This document shows positions 17,118 through 23,147 of a DNA stretch of 23,147 nucleotides, in pieces. Source of the stretch: JBHHZI01 sp046757965 (GTDB lineage: Bacteria; Acidobacteriota; Polarisedimenticolia; SMYD01). Below the pieces are notes generated by a model. The model saw only the letters and a list, made by a program, of their open reading frames with translations, did no database searches and was not told the DNA's origin. The stretch's first letter is position 1. Each line of letters opens with the position of its first letter. The position numbers were made by a program, and so were the translations under genes. Location: positions 1 through 23,147 of the forward strand of contig JBHHZI010000041.1 of the NCBI GenBank assembly GCA_046757965.1. The letters run 5' to 3'.

Positions 17118-17704
17118 ACGTCATCGACTGCCGCCGCTTCGGCGTCCATCTGCATCCCCTCGCCGGGCGCGAGGTGGACGGCGCCCTGGCCCTGACGCTC
17201 AGCTGCCATGCGGTCCGCTGCCATGACTGCGCGACCAAGCTGGAGTCGGCCCGCCGCGTGCATGACATGCTGGAGACCGCCGCCCGGCAGCCGGCGGTGC
17301 CACCGCCGACGCTGGTCGCCTCGATCATGCACGCCTTGCCGGCGGTGGCCGACCGGGCCGGCCGGCGACAGGCGTGGGCGGCGGGCGGCGCGGCGGCCGT
17401 CGCGGTCGGCTTCCTCGGCGTGGCGTCCCTGCTGGCGCACAGCTCGGGCGCTTTCCCGGTGGCGGCCCAGTTCGGCGCCGTGCGGACCGCGCTGGCCACG
17501 GTCGGCGGCTTCCTGGCGCGGTGCGGCGGCTTGCTCGAGACCGCCGGCGGACAGATGCCCCGTCTGCCCGCTCCCGCGACCCGGATGGCCTCGGTCTCGG
17601 GTCTGTGGACCGGCCTGGCCCTGACGGCCACCGGTCTGCTCGGCACCTGTGCCGGGCTCTACCTCACCGCCGCCCGCTACATCGCCACCGCACGCCGTTC
17701 CTGA
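17114..17704 (+). CDS. Membrane anti-sigma factor with zinc-binding (HxxxCxxC) motif
   Basis: The 196-residue product has an N-terminal cytoplasmic domain with His32, Cys36 and Cys39 in HAVRCHDC, the HxxxCxxC motif of zinc-type anti-sigma domains. An upstream Cys31 may take part as well. Two hydrophobic stretches follow: 88-108 (AWAAGGAAAVAVGFLGVASLL) and 164-187 (LWTGLALTATGLLGTCAGLYL), probably membrane helices, with an Ala/Gly-rich loop between them. It starts at a GTG overlapping the sigma factor stop (GTGA), and its small size and position make it the cognate anti-sigma. Having no large periplasmic domain, it more likely senses redox or zinc state, or membrane state, than a periplasmic ligand; that is an inference. 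Confidence 0.85.
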   Translation: MNVIDCRRFGVHLHPLAGREVDGALALTLSCHAVRCHDCATKLESARRVHDMLETAARQPAVPPPTLVASIMHALPAVADRAGRRQAWAAGGAAAVAVGFLGVASLLAHSSGAFPVAAQFGAVRTALATVGGFLARCGGLLETAGGQMPRLPAPATRMASVSGLWTGLALTATGLLGTCAGLYLTAARYIATARRS

Positions 17705-17783
17705 AGACGCGACGAACCGGTGACGCCCGGTCTAAACTGATCGGTGTGATGGCCGGTGTGGCCTCCCCGTCGCGGTGTCTTCT

Positions 17784-17812
17784 TTGACAGGGCACAGTGG
17801 CGGAACTATATT
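17784..17812 (+). promoter_or_regulatory. Near-consensus sigma70 promoter of the prkA operon
   Basis: TTGACA (17784-17789, perfect) and TATATT (17807-17812) are separated by 17 bases. Transcription would start near 17819, leaving an untranslated leader of about 95 bases before the prkA ATG. The leader contains a weak hairpin (CCTTA at 17825-17829 with TAAGG at 17841-17845) and ends in a GAGGTG ribosome site 8 bases before the ATG. This AT-rich patch stands out in an otherwise GC-rich window. Confidence 0.75.
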
Positions 17813-17821
17813 TACACTGTG
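17793..17821. promoter_or_regulatory. Inverted repeat flanking the prkA -10 box, possible operator
   Basis: CACAGTG (17793-17799) and CACTGTG (17815-17821) are exact reverse complements separated by 15 bases, with half-site centres 22 bases (about two helix turns) apart. One half lies in the -35/-10 spacer and the other covers the expected start site, the layout of a dimeric repressor site. The repressor is unknown. Confidence 0.5.
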
Positions 17822-17912
17822 TGGCCTTACCTCAAGAGAATAAGGTACTTCTCGGACCTGTTGTGATCATCAGAAGGGCTCTAAACGAACTGATTAACGA
17901 GGTGCAATCGTC

Positions 17913-20006
<2,094 letters not shown>

Positions 20007-20014
20007 GGCCGACC

Positions 20015-21121
20015 ATGGCCTCCAAGATCGATCAGGATCACAACCGCTTCCGGCAGATCGTCCGCGGCCGGGTGCGCAAGGAGCTTCGCCACTTCATGTC
20101 GAAGGGCGAGCTCTTCGGCCGCAAGGGGCGGGATGTGGTGTCCATTCCCCTGCCCCGCATCGACATTCCCCAGTTCCGGCTGTCGCCGAAGCAGATGGCG
20201 GGTGTCGGACAGGGAGAAGGCCAGATCGGCCAGTCGCTGGGGCCCGGCGAGGTCGAGGGGGGCCAGGGCGAGGCCGGCAACATGCCCGGGCACCACATCA
20301 TCGAGGTCGACCTCAGCCCCGAAGAACTGGCCGCCATACTCGGCGAGGAACTGGAGCTCCCCCGCGTCGAGCCGAAGGGCAAGAAGAACGTCCTGACCAC
20401 CAAGGACCGCTATGTCGGCGTCTCCCGCAGCGGCCCCGACTCGCTGCGCCACTACCGCCGCACCTACAAGCAGGCGCTCAAGCGCCAGATCGCCAGCGGC
20501 ACCTACTCCGCCGCCCGGCCGGTGGTCGTGCCGATCAAGGAAGACGTCCGGTACCGGAGCTGGCGGCGGGAGGTGCTGCCCGAGACCAACGCCGTGATCC
20601 TCTACCTCATGGATGTCTCGGGATCGATGGGCGACGAGCAGAAGGAGATCGTGCGGGTCGAGTCGTGCTGGATCGACACCTGGCTGCACAGCCAGTACAA
20701 GGGGCTGGCAACGCGCTACATCATTCACGATGCCGAGGCCCGCGAGGTGGACCGCGACACGTTCTACAGCACGCGCGAGAGTGGCGGAACCGTCATCTCG
20801 TCCGCCTACCAGCTCGCCCTGCAGATCATCGACGAGAACTACCCGTTCCCGGAGTGGAACGTGTACATCTTTCACTTCTCCGATGGCGACAACTGGTCCC
20901 AGGGCGACACCCAGGAGTGCATCGATCTCCTCAGGGCACAGGTCCTGCCGGGCGTCAACCTGTTCGGATACGGGCAGGTGGAGAGCCCGTACGGGACCGG
21001 ACAGTTCCTCCACGACCTGGAGGCCGCGTTTCCCGAGGAAGAGAGCCTGGTGCTCTCGCACATCGAGAACCGGGACGCCATCTACGGGTCCATCAAGGAG
21101 TTCCTCGGCAAGGGCGCGTAG
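20015..21121 (+). CDS. yeaH: DUF444 (YeaH/YhbH) von Willebrand A-like protein
   Basis: The 368-residue protein has the YeaH/YhbH organisation: a basic N-terminal region (KIDQDHNRFRQIVRGRVRKELRHF), a Gly/Gln-rich linker (about 62-92), a middle segment (SRSGPDSLRHYRRTYKQALKRQ), and a vWA-like domain from about 190. Metal-ion-dependent adhesion site residues are visible: D200-x-S202-x-S204 in LMDVSGSMGDEQ, a Thr in RESGGTVISSAY (about 259), and FSDGDNWS (about 288-295). Such proteins act as partners of AAA+ ATPases, and YeaH is the standard partner of PrkA/YeaG. The ATG at 20015 has a TGAGG ribosome site that overlaps the prkA stop, so the two are likely coupled. Its exact biochemical role is not known. 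Confidence 0.96.
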   Translation: MASKIDQDHNRFRQIVRGRVRKELRHFMSKGELFGRKGRDVVSIPLPRIDIPQFRLSPKQMAGVGQGEGQIGQSLGPGEVEGGQGEAGNMPGHHIIEVDLSPEELAAILGEELELPRVEPKGKKNVLTTKDRYVGVSRSGPDSLRHYRRTYKQALKRQIASGTYSAARPVVVPIKEDVRYRSWRREVLPETNAVILYLMDVSGSMGDEQKEIVRVESCWIDTWLHSQYKGLATRYIIHDAEAREVDRDTFYSTRESGGTVISSAYQLALQIIDENYPFPEWNVYIFHFSDGDNWSQGDTQECIDLLRAQVLPGVNLFGYGQVESPYGTGQFLHDLEAAFPEEESLVLSHIENRDAIYGSIKEFLGKGA

Positions 21122-21151
21122 TCCGCGTCCACGGGAGAGGAAAGCAACCCG

Positions 21152-22663
21152 ATGAATCTGCCTCCAGAACTCGAGACCACACGTTGCCGCATCGAGGGCA
21201 TCGCCCGGGAATACGGTCTCGATTTCTTCGAGACCATCTTCGAGATCCTCGACTACAAGGGCATCAACCACGTGGCCTCGTACGGCGGCTACCCGACCCG
21301 CTATCCCCACTGGCGGTTCGGCATGGAGTACGACCACCTGTCCAAGAGCTACAGCTACGGGCTGCACAAGATCTACGAGATGGTGATCAACAACGACCCG
21401 GCCTACGCCTACCTGCTCGAGGGCAACGCCCTGGTGGACCAGAAGCTGGTGATGGCCCACGTGTATGCGCACGTCGATTTCTTCAAGCACAACTTCTGCT
21501 TCGCCAAGACCAACCGCAAGATGATGGACGAGATGGCGAATCACGCCACCCGGATCCGGCGCTACGTGGACCGATTCGGCGCCGAGCCGGTCGAAGAGTT
21601 CCTCGACACCTGCCTCTCCATCGAGAACCTGATCGACATCCACGCGCCCTACATCGCACGGCACGCCGCACCTCGGACCCCGACGGCAGATGAGAACATC
21701 GTCTCCAGCGTGCAGCGCATGGCGGCGAAGGAGTACATGAACCCGTACATCAACCCCCCGGAGTTCCTGGCGGAGGAGCGCAGGAAACTCGACGATGACG
21801 CCAAGCAGAGCGAGAACTTCCCGCCGGAGCCGGTTCGCGATGTCCTGCTCTTCCTCATCGAGCACGCGCCGCTGGCGGCGTGGCAGCGGGATGTGCTGTC
21901 GATCGTGCGGGAGGAGGCGTACTACTTCACACCACAGGCCCAGACCAAGATCATGAACGAGGGCTGGGCGACCTTCTGGCACGCCAAGATCATGACCGAG
22001 AAGGTGCTCGACGATTCCGAGGTCATCGACTTCGCCGATCACCATTCGCGCACCCTGGGCGGGGCGAGCTCGCGGGTCAATCCTTACAAGCTCGGCTACG
22101 AGCTCTACAAGGACATCGAGGACCGCTGGAATCGTGGCCGCTTCGGTCCGGAGTACGAGGCCTGCGATGACATGGTCGCCCGGGCGGCGTGGCACCGGGA
22201 TCTCGGCCAGGGGCGCGAGAAGATCTTCGAGGTGCGGCGGCTGCACAACGATGTCACCTTCATCGACACCTTTCTCGACGAGGACTTCTGTCACCGCCAC
22301 AAGATGTTCATGTACGCCTACGATCCGAAGACCGGCCACTACCACATCAAGTCCCGCGACTTCGCGGCCGTCAAGCGCGCCTTTCTGGCCCAGCGCACCA
22401 ACCTCGGCCAGCCGCTGATCCGTGTCGTCGATGCCAATCACGGCAACCGGGGAGAGCTGTTCATGACCCACGACCACGAGGGCATCGACCTGAAGCTCGA
22501 CGAGGCCCGGCAAACACTCGAGAACGTCCACGCCGTCTGGACCCGTCCGGTGCATCTCGAGACACGGGTGGGCGAGAAGGGTAGAATCCTTTCGTTCGAC
22601 GGCACGGACCACGCGGACGCGGACACCGCCGCGGCCGTTTCCCGCCAGCAGGAGTCGGCATGA
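21152..22663 (+). CDS. spoVR: SpoVR family protein
   Basis: The 503-residue protein matches SpoVR/YcgB in length and hallmarks: VASYGGYPTRYPHWRFGMEYDHL (about 41-63), SYSYGLHKIYEMVINNDPAYAYL (about 67-88), MAHVYAHVDFFKHNFCF (101-117), and MNEGWATFWHAKIM (about 267-280). The many conserved His, Glu and Tyr residues in these segments suggest a metal or nucleotide site, but no activity is established. In Bacillus it is needed for spore cortex formation; in non-sporing bacteria it accompanies prkA and yeaH. No sporulation genes are visible here, so a general stress or stationary-phase role is more likely. A GGAGAGGAAA ribosome site lies 30 bases after yeaH and 8 bases before the ATG, and the stop overlaps the next gene's ATG. 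Confidence 0.96.
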   Translation: MNLPPELETTRCRIEGIAREYGLDFFETIFEILDYKGINHVASYGGYPTRYPHWRFGMEYDHLSKSYSYGLHKIYEMVINNDPAYAYLLEGNALVDQKLVMAHVYAHVDFFKHNFCFAKTNRKMMDEMANHATRIRRYVDRFGAEPVEEFLDTCLSIENLIDIHAPYIARHAAPRTPTADENIVSSVQRMAAKEYMNPYINPPEFLAEERRKLDDDAKQSENFPPEPVRDVLLFLIEHAPLAAWQRDVLSIVREEAYYFTPQAQTKIMNEGWATFWHAKIMTEKVLDDSEVIDFADHHSRTLGGASSRVNPYKLGYELYKDIEDRWNRGRFGPEYEACDDMVARAAWHRDLGQGREKIFEVRRLHNDVTFIDTFLDEDFCHRHKMFMYAYDPKTGHYHIKSRDFAAVKRAFLAQRTNLGQPLIRVVDANHGNRGELFMTHDHEGIDLKLDEARQTLENVHAVWTRPVHLETRVGEKGRILSFDGTDHADADTAAAVSRQQESA

Positions 22664-23136
22664 CGACGCGATCCATCGGACAGCAGCTCGTGGAGCGGCT
22701 CGACCCGCTCAGATCGCCGACCGCCCAGGTCGACGGCACCTGGGGACGGGTCGCGGTCTCCACGCGGGATGTGGACCGCCTGGGGGTGATGGTCGAGGAG
22801 ATCGTCATCGACCGTCTCCCGGGCTCGATGAGCCCCGACGTGCTGCGGCGACGTCTCGAGGACCTGGCGGCCCGGGTCGATTACCTGCCGGAGTGGCTCA
22901 CCGTGGTCGAGCACGACCCGGCCCGCACCGGCGCCCTGATGCGTTCCGCGCCGCCGCGCCGGGTCGAGAACCACCGGCAGTACTTCGAGCTGCGCGTGTC
23001 ACGGATCCGCTCGGCCCGCTTCTGCCGCTTCGATCAGCCGCCGGAGGCCGACCCGCGCGCCGCGGTGCCGTTCCTTCTCGATCGCCGCACCATGGCCAGC
23101 CTCGTGGACGACCTGATCGCGGCCCTGTCGGCGTGA
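22660..23136 (+). CDS. Small unknown protein coupled to spoVR
   Basis: I do not recognise this 158-residue protein. It has no signal peptide or membrane helix and appears to be a soluble alpha/beta protein. Visible features are an amphipathic start (RSIGQQLVERLDPL), a long helix (PDVLRRRLEDLAARVDYLPEWL, about 59-80), a beta-like segment HRQYFELRVSRIRSARFCRFDQ (about 105-126), and a final helix DRRTMASLVDDLIAALSA. It has one cysteine (Cys122). Its ATG overlaps the spoVR stop as ATGA with a CAGGAG ribosome site, so it is translated with spoVR and is part of the prkA operon. The codon use and GC content match its neighbours. The gene ends 11 bases before the window end, so I cannot see whether the operon goes on. 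Confidence 0.85.
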   Translation: MTTRSIGQQLVERLDPLRSPTAQVDGTWGRVAVSTRDVDRLGVMVEEIVIDRLPGSMSPDVLRRRLEDLAARVDYLPEWLTVVEHDPARTGALMRSAPPRRVENHRQYFELRVSRIRSARFCRFDQPPEADPRAAVPFLLDRRTMASLVDDLIAALSA

Positions 23137-23147
23137 GTTCCGGCAGC

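Noticed and set aside
17716..17731. Possible terminator hairpin (ACCGG and CCGGT with a 6-base loop) after the anti-sigma gene
   Set aside because: The stem is only 5 pairs and no T-run follows, so it cannot be called a terminator.
17825..17845. Short hairpin CCTTA/TAAGG in the prkA leader, considered as a riboswitch or attenuator
   Set aside because: A 5-pair stem with an 11-base loop is too weak, and nothing resembling a known riboswitch is present in the short leader.

Overview
This is a 23.1 kb, very GC-rich stretch of chromosome from a Gram-negative (LPS-type, diderm) bacterium. Gene content (lpxA/lpxD, bamA, skp/ompH, lolCD, a Firmicutes/Acidobacteria-style ClpC, a prkA-yeaH-spoVR cluster) and the dense, overlapping GC-rich genes fit best with Acidobacteriota (a Thermoanaerobaculia- or Holophagae-like lineage). 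That placement is an inference from gene order and protein style, not a proven assignment. I see no insertion sequences, tRNA or rRNA genes, CRISPR arrays or phage genes; almost every base is in a gene.

Region 1 (about 1-16338, all on the minus strand) reads, in the direction of transcription: degenerate GGDEF/PilZ-like protein, tsaB, psd, pssA, an Asd/Usg-like protein without its catalytic cysteine, an unknown exported coiled-coil protein, lolC, lolD, clpC, bamA, ompH (skp), lpxD, fabZ, lpxA and a Gfo/Idh/MocA oxidoreductase that runs off the window start. Most junctions overlap or are only a few bases apart (ATGA overlaps at fabZ/lpxA and at the Asd-like/exported-protein junction; 8-14 base overlaps elsewhere), so this looks like one or a few long envelope-building transcripts. 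They cover phosphatidylethanolamine synthesis (pssA, psd), lipoprotein export (lolCD), outer-membrane protein assembly (ompH, bamA) and the first lipid A steps (lpxA, fabZ, lpxD), with a ClpC unfoldase embedded in the middle.

Region 2 (16339-17704) is a 131-base divergent promoter region followed, on the plus strand, by an ECF sigma factor and an overlapping membrane anti-sigma factor with an HxxxCxxC zinc-binding motif, a likely cell-envelope or redox stress switch.

Region 3 (17705-23136, plus strand) is a compact stress operon: a near-consensus sigma70 promoter with a 7-base inverted repeat around its -10 box, then prkA (AAA+ serine kinase), yeaH/yhbH (DUF444, von Willebrand A-like), spoVR, and a small unknown gene that overlaps spoVR by ATGA. 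The last gene is the best candidate for an undescribed component of the PrkA-YeaH-SpoVR system.

Other points worth a second look: a roughly 50-residue Lys/Arg-rich insertion in POTRA3 of BamA, the catalytically dead Asd-like protein inside a phospholipid operon, the degenerate GGDEF/PilZ-like protein at the head of the envelope operon, and a possible GnnA-type (GlcNAc3N lipid A) oxidoreductase next to lpxA.
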